Shown here one piece after another: positions 8,250 to 15,640 of a stretch of 44,276 nucleotides of DNA; within the stretch, counting starts at the first letter, position 1, and the number at the start of each line of letters is the position of its first letter. A model generated the notes under the pieces. The model saw only the letters and a list, made by a program, of their open reading frames with translations. It did no database searches and was not told the DNA's origin. Made by a program: the position numbers and the translations under genes. This DNA is from Rhodobiaceae bacterium (GTDB lineage Bacteria; Pseudomonadota; Alphaproteobacteria; Rhizobiales; NORP267): contig JAGRLG010000067.1 of the NCBI GenBank assembly GCA_020441905.1, forward strand, positions 1 to 44,276, given 5' to 3'.

Positions 8250-10121
8250 CTATTCGCTATCGTCCTCACCGGCGAGGGGATTGTCGCGCACCTCGACGAT
8301 TTCGGCGCCGGGGAAACAATCAAGCAGGCGGCGCACCTGCGGTTCGCCCGCGGCCTGGCGCAGCTTTCGTTCGCGCTCGTCGCGCGTTCGTTCGGCCAGG
8401 GTCGGTCCGGCGTCGCGGCTCGAGACGACGACCATCCAGCGCATGCCGGTCCAGGCGTTGAGCTTTGTCGAAAGGTCGTTGGCCAGGCCGGCCGGCGCGG
8501 CATCGTCAAGGGCGATCTCGAGCCGGCCGGGCTCGAAGCGGACCAGCCGCACCTGCTGTTCCAACGCCTGTTTCAAGGGCAGGTCACGCTTTTCGCCGGC
8601 CAGGGCGACGATGTCTTCAAGGCAGGACAGGGCCGCGGCGCCGGGCTGGGGCGCCAGGGCGGACCGGGGGGCGGACCGGGGGGCGGACCGGGGTGCGTGG
8701 CGCGGCGCGCTGTCGCGGGCAAGGGCGCCGTAACCGCGCGGCGCGGCCGCAGATGGAGAAGGCTGCGAGGCAACTGGCGGGCCGTCACCGCGCGGCCCGG
8801 TTGCCGAGGCCGAACCGGGGGCTGGCGCCGGCGCGGCGCGGGCGCCGCCGCCCGGCGCCGGGCCTGTTCCGGCATCCGGATTTGCCCGCAGGTAACGGAT
8901 CAATTCATCGGGCGTCGGCAGATCGCTGGCATGAGCGATGCGCACCAGCACCATTTCGGCGGCGGCAAGGGCCTGGCGCGCGCCCGCCGTCTCGTCGATG
9001 CCCTTGAGCAGCATCTGCCAGATGCGCGACAGCTGGCGGATGTCCAGCGCCGCCGCCAGCTCGGTTCCGGCGCTGCGCTCGGCCTGCGAAAGGCTCTGGT
9101 CATTCGCGGCCTGGGGCACATAGCGCACGCGGGTGACGAAATGCACGAAGGCGGCAAGGTCGCTCAATATGGCGACCGGATCGGCGCCGGACTCATATTG
9201 AGCCTTGAATTCCTGAAGGGCGGCGGTGACATCGCCCGCCATGAGGGCGCGGAACAGCGAAATCACCCGGCCGCGATCAGCGAGGCCGAGCATGTCTCGC
9301 ACCTGTCCGGCGCTGACACCGCCCCCGGCGGACGCGCCGCCGGCATGGGCGATCGCCTGGTCGAGAATGGAAAGCGCGTCGCGCGCCGAGCCTTCGGCGG
9401 CGCGGGCAATCAGCGCCAGCGCCTCGTCCTCGGCCTGCGCCTTCTCGCTGGCGACAATGTCCTTCAGATAGGCGGCAAGCTCGCCGGCATCGATGCGCCG
9501 CAGATCGAAGCGCTGGCAGCGCGACAATACGGTGATCGGAACCTTGCGGATCTCGGTTGTGGCGAAAATGAACTTCACATGCTCGGGCGGCTCCTCGAGC
9601 GTCTTGAGCAGGCCGTTGAAGGCCTGGCGCGAGAGCATGTGGACCTCGTCGATGATATAGACCTTGTAGCGCGCCGAGGCCGGCTTGTAGCGCACCGCCT
9701 CGATGATCTCGCGCACATCGCCGATGCCGGTATGGGAGGCCGCATCCATTTCGATGACATCGACATGGCGCGAGGCCATGATCGCCTCGCAATGTTCGCC
9801 AAACCCGGCAAGTTCGATGCTGGGTCCGCTCTTGCCGTCGGGGCCGGTATAATTGAGGGCGCGGGCGATGATGCGGGCGGTGGTGGTCTTGCCGACCCCG
9901 CGCACGCCGGTGAGCATATAGGCCTGGGCGATGCGCCCGGTCCTGAAGGCATTGGTGAGGGTGCGCACCATGGCCTGCTGGCCGATCAGCTGATCGAAGT
10001 TCTGCGGGCGGTATTTGCGCGCCAGCACGCGATAGGAGGCAGAGCGCGGCTGCGCCGCCAGCGGCGTGGCAACGTGCTCCTTTGCGGCGCGTCCGGCGCC
10101 GGTCTCTTCGCTATCGCTCAT
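8250..10121 (-). CDS. dnaX: DNA polymerase III subunit tau (DnaX)
   Basis: Clamp-loader ATPase that links replicative polymerases. The 623-residue product begins MSDSEETGAG behind GGGAGGCGG. It has Walker A GVRGVGKT (72-79), Walker B IIDEVH (156-161), the sensor SRCQRFDLRRI, domain III, a long Pro/Ala/Arg linker with a fourfold-repeat patch and a C-terminal tau region with EDIVALAGEKRDLPLK. The zinc module is degenerate: where the family has CGVCEHC this protein has AGFGEHC. I see no A-AAA-AAG slippery heptamer, so no programmed gamma product is evident. An open frame continues upstream through the SRP RNA gene but is not part of the protein. Confidence 0.95.
   Translation of the reverse strand: MSDSEETGAGRAAKEHVATPLAAQPRSASYRVLARKYRPQNFDQLIGQQAMVRTLTNAFRTGRIAQAYMLTGVRGVGKTTTARIIARALNYTGPDGKSGPSIELAGFGEHCEAIMASRHVDVIEMDAASHTGIGDVREIIEAVRYKPASARYKVYIIDEVHMLSRQAFNGLLKTLEEPPEHVKFIFATTEIRKVPITVLSRCQRFDLRRIDAGELAAYLKDIVASEKAQAEDEALALIARAAEGSARDALSILDQAIAHAGGASAGGGVSAGQVRDMLGLADRGRVISLFRALMAGDVTAALQEFKAQYESGADPVAILSDLAAFVHFVTRVRYVPQAANDQSLSQAERSAGTELAAALDIRQLSRIWQMLLKGIDETAGARQALAAAEMVLVRIAHASDLPTPDELIRYLRANPDAGTGPAPGGGARAAPAPAPGSASATGPRGDGPPVASQPSPSAAAPRGYGALARDSAPRHAPRSAPRSAPRSALAPQPGAAALSCLEDIVALAGEKRDLPLKQALEQQVRLVRFEPGRLEIALDDAAPAGLANDLSTKLNAWTGMRWMVVVSSRDAGPTLAERTRDERERKLRQAAGEPQVRRLLDCFPGAEIVEVRDNPLAGEDDSE
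8659..8694. repeat. Three 12-bp tandem copies inside dnaX
   Basis: GCGGACCGGGGG occurs twice in succession, followed by GCGGACCGGGGT. Read on the minus strand it encodes the linker APRSAPRSAPRS between domain III and the tau C-terminal domain. The period is a multiple of three, so copy changes would keep the frame. Confidence 0.85.
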
Positions 10122-10199
10122 TCCGCCTCCCCGCGGCGCGCCATGCGGCGCGCTGCCGGCGCTCCGGCGCGCCCTTGATGGCGCTGCCGGCGGGCCGCG

Positions 10200-10299
10200 A
10201 GTGGGAGACTGGACGGCGACCCGTGCCAAACTCGTTGGGGCTGCTTCCTTCCGGACCTGACCCGGTTGGCGAGCGGCGCGTCCACTGCCAGCCTCCCGT
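10200..10299 (-). ncRNA. ffs: Signal recognition particle RNA (4.5S, small bacterial type)
   Basis: The minus strand carries the highly conserved SRP RNA apical loop GGTCAGGTCCGGAAGGAAGC at 10262-10243. The ends close as a long hairpin: GGGAGGCTGG (10297-10288) pairs with CCAGTCTCCC (10212-10203). The RNA pairs with Ffh to target membrane and secreted proteins co-translationally. The gene sits directly upstream of dnaX, as in many alphaproteobacteria. The exact ends are inferred from pairing and promoter position. Confidence 0.93.
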
Positions 10300-10303
10300 G
10301 CCC

Positions 10304-10332
10304 TATATCGGTCATCGCCGGGGCGAACGCAA
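10304..10332 (-). promoter_or_regulatory. Promoter of the SRP RNA gene
   Basis: On the minus strand, TTGCGT (10332-10327) and GATATA (10309-10304) are 17 bp apart. The predicted start, about 10297, is exactly the first G of the terminal stem of the SRP RNA, which supports both calls. Confidence 0.68.
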
Positions 10333-10364
10333 GCCGCCGCGGCGGCCACATACACAGGCAAAAG

Positions 10365-10456
10365 AAATCGATTGGCACAGGCAAGAAATATCAATTGCCG
10401 CGGGCCGGGGATATCAATTGGCGCGGGCCGGGGATATCAATTGGCGCTTCAAGTCG
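10365..10456. repeat. Four-copy 23-bp tandem repeat upstream of nudC
   Basis: Four contiguous 23-bp units start at 10365, 10388, 10411 and 10434. Units two and three differ at one base; unit one and the end of unit four are diverged. All keep AT-C(A/G)ATTG at the same place, including the CAATTG palindrome in three units. The array lies between the SRP RNA promoter and the nudC start. The remainder of this gap holds no gene. Confidence 0.82.
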
Positions 10457-10549
10457 GGGCGCGGGCAGGCTATGACCGGAACCGGGCGGCCTTGCGACGC
10501 GATCGGGGCAAGGGGCGCCGCACAGGACAAGGGGTGCCGGGCGGAACAG

Positions 10550-11476
10550 ATGAGCGATCACCAGCATATGTTCACCGGCCACGAGCTGGACCGGTCCACC
10601 GACGAGCGCACCGACCCCGCATGGGTCGAGGCGCTGAAGGCGAGCAAGGAAGCCCGCTTCCTGCTGTTTGCCAGGGGCAAGCCGCTGGTCGACCTGGATA
10701 CCGGCGGCGGTGTCACCGAGCCGGTGCTGCTGACGGCGGCGGAACTTGAACGCGTGGCCGCCGGGGCGCTCGAGGACGCCATTCTGCTCGGTCTCGATGC
10801 CGCGCAATCCCCGCTTTTTGCCTATTCGATCGGCGCCGAGCAGGACTATTCCGGCGAGGGCGTATTCGAGGATGTGCGCATTCTCGGCATCCAGAACCGG
10901 GTCGCCCGCGCCCAGCTGGCCCGCATCGGGCTGGCCAAGTCGCTGCTCGAATGGCACCGGATGCACGGCTTTTGCGCCACGTGCGGCGCGAAAACCAATA
11001 TCGGCAATGGCGGGGCCAAACGCGATTGCCCGAGCTGCCAGCGCGAACATTTTCCCCGCGTCGACCCGGTGGTGATCATGCTGGTGCACCGGGGCGAGAA
11101 ATGCCTGCTGGCGCGCCAGACCCATTTTACCCGCAACATGTATTCGGCCCTGGCCGGCTTCATCGAACCTGGCGAATCGCTCGAAGAATCGGTGCGCCGC
11201 GAAATCATGGAGGAAGCGGGAATCGAGGTTGGGCAGGTGCGCTACCATTCCAGCCAGCCTTGGCCCTTCCCGTCCGCGCTGATGATCGGCTGCCACGCGC
11301 AAGGCCTGTCGGACGAGATCACCATGGATACCAAGGAACTGGAGGATGCGCGCTGGTTCTCGCGCGCCGAGGCGCGGGACATGCTGTCGCAAAATCACGC
11401 CGACGGGCTGTTCACGCCGTTTTCATTCGCCATCGCCCACCACCTCATCCGCGCCTATGCCGACGGCGAGGTCTGA
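10550..11476 (+). CDS. nudC: NADH pyrophosphatase NudC (Nudix; NAD-RNA decapping)
   Basis: Hydrolyses NAD(H) to NMN(H) and AMP; NudC enzymes also remove NAD caps from RNA. The 308-residue form has a zinc ribbon (Cys142, 145, 160, 163: CATCG and CPSCQ), the Nudix box beginning GFIEPGESLEESVRREIMEE (from 203) and the NudC-specific SQPWPFPSALM, which distinguishes it from other Nudix hydrolases. An ATG at 10472 would add 26 residues; 10550 is preferred because GGGCGGA lies upstream and homologues begin just before FTGHELDR. It converges on fadH with 2 bp between the stops. Confidence 0.94.
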   Translation: MSDHQHMFTGHELDRSTDERTDPAWVEALKASKEARFLLFARGKPLVDLDTGGGVTEPVLLTAAELERVAAGALEDAILLGLDAAQSPLFAYSIGAEQDYSGEGVFEDVRILGIQNRVARAQLARIGLAKSLLEWHRMHGFCATCGAKTNIGNGGAKRDCPSCQREHFPRVDPVVIMLVHRGEKCLLARQTHFTRNMYSALAGFIEPGESLEESVRREIMEEAGIEVGQVRYHSSQPWPFPSALMIGCHAQGLSDEITMDTKELEDARWFSRAEARDMLSQNHADGLFTPFSFAIAHHLIRAYADGEV

Positions 11477-11478
11477 CG

Positions 11479-13467
11479 TCAGATCGTTGCCGCCAGGCGG
11501 ACCCCTTCGTCGATCGCCCGCTTGGCGTCGACATTGGCGGCAAGGCGCGCTCCGCCAATGACATGGACCGGACGCGCGCCCATGCCCAGTTCGGCGGCAA
11601 GATCTCTGCGCTCCTCCTGACCGGCGCACAGCACGATGGTATCGGCTTCAATGAGCCTTTTCTCGCCGCCGGCGAGAATATGCAGTCCGGCATCGTCGAT
11701 GCCCTGATAGGTGACCCCGGAAATCTGCTCGATACCGGCCCGCGCCGCCTCGATGCGGTGCACCCAGCCGGTGGTCTTGCCCAATGAGCGCCCCATGGCG
11801 CCGGGCGAACGCTGCAACATGGTGACCTGGCGGACCGGGCTGGTCTTCCTCGGCGCGGCGCCGATGCCCCAATGCTCGCGGAACGCAGCCGGCTCGGTCT
11901 GGGCGGCATCGTCCGGCTCGGCAAGATACAGCGCGATATCGAAGCCGATGCCTCCGGCGCCGATAACGGCAACGCGCTTTCCGGCGACATGGCGCCCAGC
12001 CAGAATATCGGCGTAAGAGACGACACTGGCATGGTCCTCGCCGGGGATGACGCCGCGCCGCGGCACCACGCCGGCGGCAATGACGACCTCGTCGAATCCG
12101 GCCAGCATTGCGGCGTCCGCCTCTGTGGACAGGCGCAAATCGACGCCGGTTTCGGCGATGCGGTTCTCGAAATAGCGCAAGGTTTCGTGAAATTCGCCCT
12201 TTCCCGGCACGACACAGGCCAGCGCCAGCTGGCCGCCGATACGGCCCGTGCCCTCGAACAGGGCGACGTCATGGCCGCGCTCGGCAAGCGTGGTGGCGGC
12301 GGCGAGGCCGGCGGGACCTGCGCCGACAACGGCGACGCGCTTGGGCGAACGCGCCGGCGAAATGACGATTTCCGTCTCGTTGCAGGCCAGCGGATTGACA
12401 AGGCAGCTGGCGACCTTGCCTTCGAAAAGATGGTCGAGGCAGGCCTGGTTGCAGGCGATGCAGGAGTTGATGCGGCGGGCCTCGCCGGCCCTCGCCTTGG
12501 CGACAAGTTCGGCATCGGCTAGGAAGGGGCGCGCCATCAGCACCGCGTCGGCATCGCCGCGCGCAATGACGGCTTCGGCAAGGTCCGGCGTATTGATGCG
12601 GTTGCTGGCGACAACGGGAATGGCGACAGCCTCGCGCACCTGGCGCACCGCTTCGGTGAAGGCGCCGCGCGGCACAGCCTGGGAAATGGTGGGAATGCGG
12701 GCCTCGTGCCAACCAATGCCGGTATCGAGGATATCGGCGCCGGCGGCCTCGATCTTGCGCGCCAGCCAGCAGATATCCTCGCTGGACTGCGCGTCCTCAA
12801 CCAGATCGAGCGCGGAAAGGCGGAACATCAGGATCCTGTCCGGCCCCAGCGCCGCGCGCACCGCTTCCACGACCTTGATGGCAAAGCGCGCCCGCCCGCC
12901 CCGCGTGCCGCCCCATTCATCCTCGCGCCTGTTGGTGCGCCGGGCGAGGAACTGGGTGATGAGATAGCCCTCCGAGCCCATGACCTCGACGCCGTCATAC
13001 CCGGCCTCCGCCGACAGCGCGGCGGATCTGGCATAGGCGGCGATGGTGGCCTCGATCTCGGCCGCGCTCATCTCGCGCGGGGTTATCGAATTGATCGGCG
13101 CGCGCAGCGGCGAAGGCGCCACGATGGCCTCGTGCTGGCCATAGCGCCCGGCATGGAGCAGTTGCAGCAGGATGCGCCCGCCCCCGGCATGCACGGCATC
13201 GGTGACGGCGCGATGGGCCTGCGCCGTCTTAGCGTCGGCGAAAACGTTGGGATGGGGACCAAGACAACCGGCGGGGTCGGGCGACCAGCCGCCGGTGACG
13301 ATCAGCGCCGCGCCCCCCCGGGCGCGGGCGCCATAGAAGGCGGCCATGCGCGCTGGCCCGTCGGGATGGGCTTCCAGCCCGGTATGCATCGAGCCCATGA
13401 TGATGCGGCTCGGCAATTCGACCGGGCCGACTCGCAACGGGGAAAACAGCTTGGGATAGGCGCTCAT
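11479..13467 (-). CDS. fadH: 2,4-dienoyl-CoA reductase (FadH type)
   Basis: NADPH-dependent iron-sulfur flavoenzyme that reduces 2,4-dienoyl-CoA during oxidation of unsaturated fatty acids. The 662 residues divide into an N-terminal FMN TIM barrel (about 1-365), a 4Fe-4S cluster site (Cys336, 339, 343, 355 in CIACNQACLDHLFEGK and following) and a C-terminal FAD/NADPH region starting at VAVVGAGPAGLAAATTLAER. The catalytic pair is predicted as Tyr168 (GSEGYLITQF) and His254 (GIGWHEARIPTI), each two residues from the E. coli positions. Length matches the E. coli enzyme. A related trimethylamine-dehydrogenase-like oxidoreductase is the only alternative. Confidence 0.9.
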   Translation of the reverse strand: MSAYPKLFSPLRVGPVELPSRIIMGSMHTGLEAHPDGPARMAAFYGARARGGAALIVTGGWSPDPAGCLGPHPNVFADAKTAQAHRAVTDAVHAGGGRILLQLLHAGRYGQHEAIVAPSPLRAPINSITPREMSAAEIEATIAAYARSAALSAEAGYDGVEVMGSEGYLITQFLARRTNRREDEWGGTRGGRARFAIKVVEAVRAALGPDRILMFRLSALDLVEDAQSSEDICWLARKIEAAGADILDTGIGWHEARIPTISQAVPRGAFTEAVRQVREAVAIPVVASNRINTPDLAEAVIARGDADAVLMARPFLADAELVAKARAGEARRINSCIACNQACLDHLFEGKVASCLVNPLACNETEIVISPARSPKRVAVVGAGPAGLAAATTLAERGHDVALFEGTGRIGGQLALACVVPGKGEFHETLRYFENRIAETGVDLRLSTEADAAMLAGFDEVVIAAGVVPRRGVIPGEDHASVVSYADILAGRHVAGKRVAVIGAGGIGFDIALYLAEPDDAAQTEPAAFREHWGIGAAPRKTSPVRQVTMLQRSPGAMGRSLGKTTGWVHRIEAARAGIEQISGVTYQGIDDAGLHILAGGEKRLIEADTIVLCAGQEERRDLAAELGMGARPVHVIGGARLAANVDAKRAIDEGVRLAATI

Positions 13468-13586
13468 GTGCTTATTTTAGAACCGCTATAGATTGTGCCC
13501 CGGCGCATATGGCACGGGCCGGACGCCGCGACAAGCCCGTATTCCTTCGCGCGCCGGCCGGGCGGGCGGGCGGCGCCGGGAAGCGC

Positions 13587-14456
13587 CTAATGGGCGCCGT
13601 CGCCGGCCAGGCTCAGAGATGCACGCAGTGGGCTGGCCCGGTAGGCGCCGAGAATGCGGAACTTGCTGGTGAAGAATTCGAGTTCCTCGAAGGCGAGCTG
13701 AACGCTGTGATCGCCGGGGCCGCCCTCGATATCGGCATAGAACTGGGTGGCGTTGAAGGAGCCGCCGAGCTGATAGGACTCAAGCTTGGTTATGTTGACG
13801 CCGTTGGTGGCGAAGCCCCCCATGGCCTTGTAGAGCGCCGCCGGCACATTGCGCACCCGGAAGATGAAGCTGGTGATGACACCGCTGGAGCCGGGCGCGG
13901 GATCCCTGCGCTCGCGCGACAGCACGACGAACCTGGTGGTGTTGTGATCCTCGTCCTCGATGTCGCTCTTGAGAATATCGAGGCCATAGATCTCGGCGGC
14001 GAGCTGCGAGGCGATGGCGGCATGGCTCTTCTCGCCGCGCTCGGCAACGGCGCGCGCCGCGCCCGCCGTATCGGCGGCGGCGATCGCTTCGATGCCAAGG
14101 GAGCGCAGCGTGCCCCGGCACTGGCCGAGCGCCTGGGTATGACTGTGGGCTTCCCTGAGATCGGCGATGCGCGCGCCCTTGATGCCGAGCAGGCAATGGC
14201 GCACGCGCAGGAAATGCTCGCCGATGATGAACAGTCCCGAATCGGGCAGCAGGTGATGGATGTCGGCGACGCGGCCGGCCACCGAATTCTCGATCGGGAT
14301 CATTCCATAGCGCGCCGTGCCGTCGGCGATCGCGCCCAGCGCGTCCTCGAAGGTGTGGCAGGGCATGGCCTCCATATCGGGAAACACTTCCTGGCAGGCG
14401 ATATGCGAGTTGGCGCCCGGCTCGCCCTGAAAGGCGATTTTTTCTAGCTCCGACAT
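13587..14456 (-). CDS. pheA: Prephenate dehydratase
   Basis: Converts prephenate to phenylpyruvate in phenylalanine synthesis. The 289-residue monofunctional enzyme has the catalytic domain (about 7-190) with IPIENSVAGRV and the DHNTTRFVVLS block containing the essential TTRF motif, followed by an ACT domain with GGFATNGVNITKLESYQLGG that senses phenylalanine. There is no fused chorismate mutase, as is usual in alphaproteobacteria. It is divergent from the cytochrome c gene across 217 bp, and fadH follows on the same strand after 119 bp. The Shine-Dalgarno sequence is weak. Confidence 0.95.
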   Translation of the reverse strand: MSELEKIAFQGEPGANSHIACQEVFPDMEAMPCHTFEDALGAIADGTARYGMIPIENSVAGRVADIHHLLPDSGLFIIGEHFLRVRHCLLGIKGARIADLREAHSHTQALGQCRGTLRSLGIEAIAAADTAGAARAVAERGEKSHAAIASQLAAEIYGLDILKSDIEDEDHNTTRFVVLSRERRDPAPGSSGVITSFIFRVRNVPAALYKAMGGFATNGVNITKLESYQLGGSFNATQFYADIEGGPGDHSVQLAFEELEFFTSKFRILGAYRASPLRASLSLAGDGAH

Positions 14457-14673
14457 AAGTCTCTGGATCCGTCACTGGGAATTGCCGCCCGGCGAATGGC
14501 GGCGGACTGCGTGGCTCTCAAGGCCGGCTGGAGTATCGGCAGCGACCCCCACTCGTGTCAACGAGGGCGATGTCAAAGCGCACGGCCTTTTGCGCTTTAT
14601 ACGTGTTGCCTAGCGCCCGGCAATGCATGTAGGCTCCGCGCCGTTTGATCTGCCAATTTGCCCGGAGCTGAAG

Positions 14674-15420
14674 ATGTTCGATCTGTTTGAAATCAACAAG
14701 ATCATTGGTGCGGTGCTGTTCTCGGTTCTCGTCATTCTCGGTGTCGGGGTCGTCTCCGACAGCATATTTCACGTCGAGGCACCCGAAGAGCCGGGCTATG
14801 CGGTAGCCATGCCGGAAAAGGCCGAGCCGGCGCCGGCGGCGCATGACAAGAAGGCCGAACCGGAGATGAAGGCAGCAGCGGAAACGTCCGAACCGGCCCA
14901 GGCCGCTGGACAGGCCGCTGGACAGGCCGCTGGACAGGCCGCCGAACAGGGCGCCGAACAGGCCGCCCAGCCGGAAGGCGAAGCCAAGCCGGACCAGATG
15001 GCGCAGGGCGAAGCCAAGGCTGAAGGCGGAGCGGCGCCGGCAGCGGCGGGGGATTCGGCGGGGGCTTCGGCGCTGGGCCAGTTGCTGGCGGCGGGCAATG
15101 CCGATGCGGGGGAGAAGGTGGCGAAAAAATGCGCCGCCTGCCACACCTTCGACGAGGGCGGCAAGAACCGCGTCGGGCCCAACCTGCACGGCATCGTCGG
15201 GCGCGCGGTGGCCAGCGGCGCCGAATTTTCCTACAGCAGCGCGCTGAAGGAACTGGGCGGCGCGTGGGACTATGAACGCCTCGACGCCTGGCTGACCAAC
15301 CCGAAGGAACTGGTGGCCAAGACCAGCATGTCCTTTGCCGGCGTCAAGAAGGCGGAAGATCGCGCCGACCTCATTGCCTATCTCAGGTCCATCAGCCCGG
15401 ACGCCCCGCCGCTGCCCTGA
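14674..15420 (+). CDS. Membrane-anchored class I cytochrome c (CycM-like)
   Basis: An electron carrier tethered to the periplasmic face of the membrane, probably feeding a terminal oxidase. The 248 residues comprise a membrane anchor (about 9-29), a low-complexity Ala/Gln/Glu linker (about 40-130) and a cytochrome c domain with heme site CAACH (153-157), conserved RVGPNLHGIVGR and axial Met219 in TSMSFAG. The ATG at 14674 has GGAG upstream; an earlier in-frame ATG at 14623 would spoil the anchor. The linker looks longer than in rhizobial CycM and has been extended by 12-bp repeats. The gene ends at a clear terminator. Confidence 0.9.
   Translation: MFDLFEINKIIGAVLFSVLVILGVGVVSDSIFHVEAPEEPGYAVAMPEKAEPAPAAHDKKAEPEMKAAAETSEPAQAAGQAAGQAAGQAAEQGAEQAAQPEGEAKPDQMAQGEAKAEGGAAPAAAGDSAGASALGQLLAAGNADAGEKVAKKCAACHTFDEGGKNRVGPNLHGIVGRAVASGAEFSYSSALKELGGAWDYERLDAWLTNPKELVAKTSMSFAGVKKAEDRADLIAYLRSISPDAPPLP
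14899..14970. repeat. Six 12-bp tandem units in the cytochrome c linker
   Basis: CAGGCCGCTGGA occurs three times perfectly in a row, followed by three diverged 12-bp units. The array encodes four-residue repeats of the QAAG/QAAE/QGAE type between the membrane anchor and the heme domain. Confidence 0.9.
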
Positions 15421-15463
15421 GCCTGGCGGCGCGGCGCGGCTTTGATGGCGCCAGCGAATTGAC

Positions 15464-15495
15464 AGCCGCCGGGCCGCAATGCCCGGCGGTTTCTT
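15464..15495 (+). terminator. Rho-independent terminator of the cytochrome c gene
   Basis: A perfect 9-bp stem, CCGCCGGGC (15466-15474) and GCCCGGCGG (15481-15489), closes a six-base loop and is followed by TTTCTT. It separates the cytochrome c gene from the peptide transporter operon, whose promoter must lie between it and 15640. Confidence 0.85.
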
Positions 15496-15640
15496 GTATG
15501 GCGCGCAGGGCCTTGCTGGACTTGATGCGCCGCGCCGTGGCAGGCTGGCGCGGGGGCGCGATTTGTCCGGCGGGGCGCCGTTGCCCTGCATCCGCGCCCC
15601 GCAGACGCACGAGGGAAAGAAGAAGGAATTACGTACCCAT

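Noticed and set aside
8250..10121. Programmed frameshift site in dnaX
   Set aside because: No A-AAA-AAG-like heptamer is present; only a non-slippery GCGAAAAGCG context was found.
7845..10178. 777-codon plus-strand frame opposite dnaX and ybaB
   Set aside because: It is a mirror of dnaX coding sequence; the minus-strand genes carry complete motifs.
10122..10394. In-frame N-terminal extension of dnaX
   Set aside because: It would be translated through the SRP RNA gene and lacks similarity to DnaX; the ATG at 10121 has a strong ribosome site.
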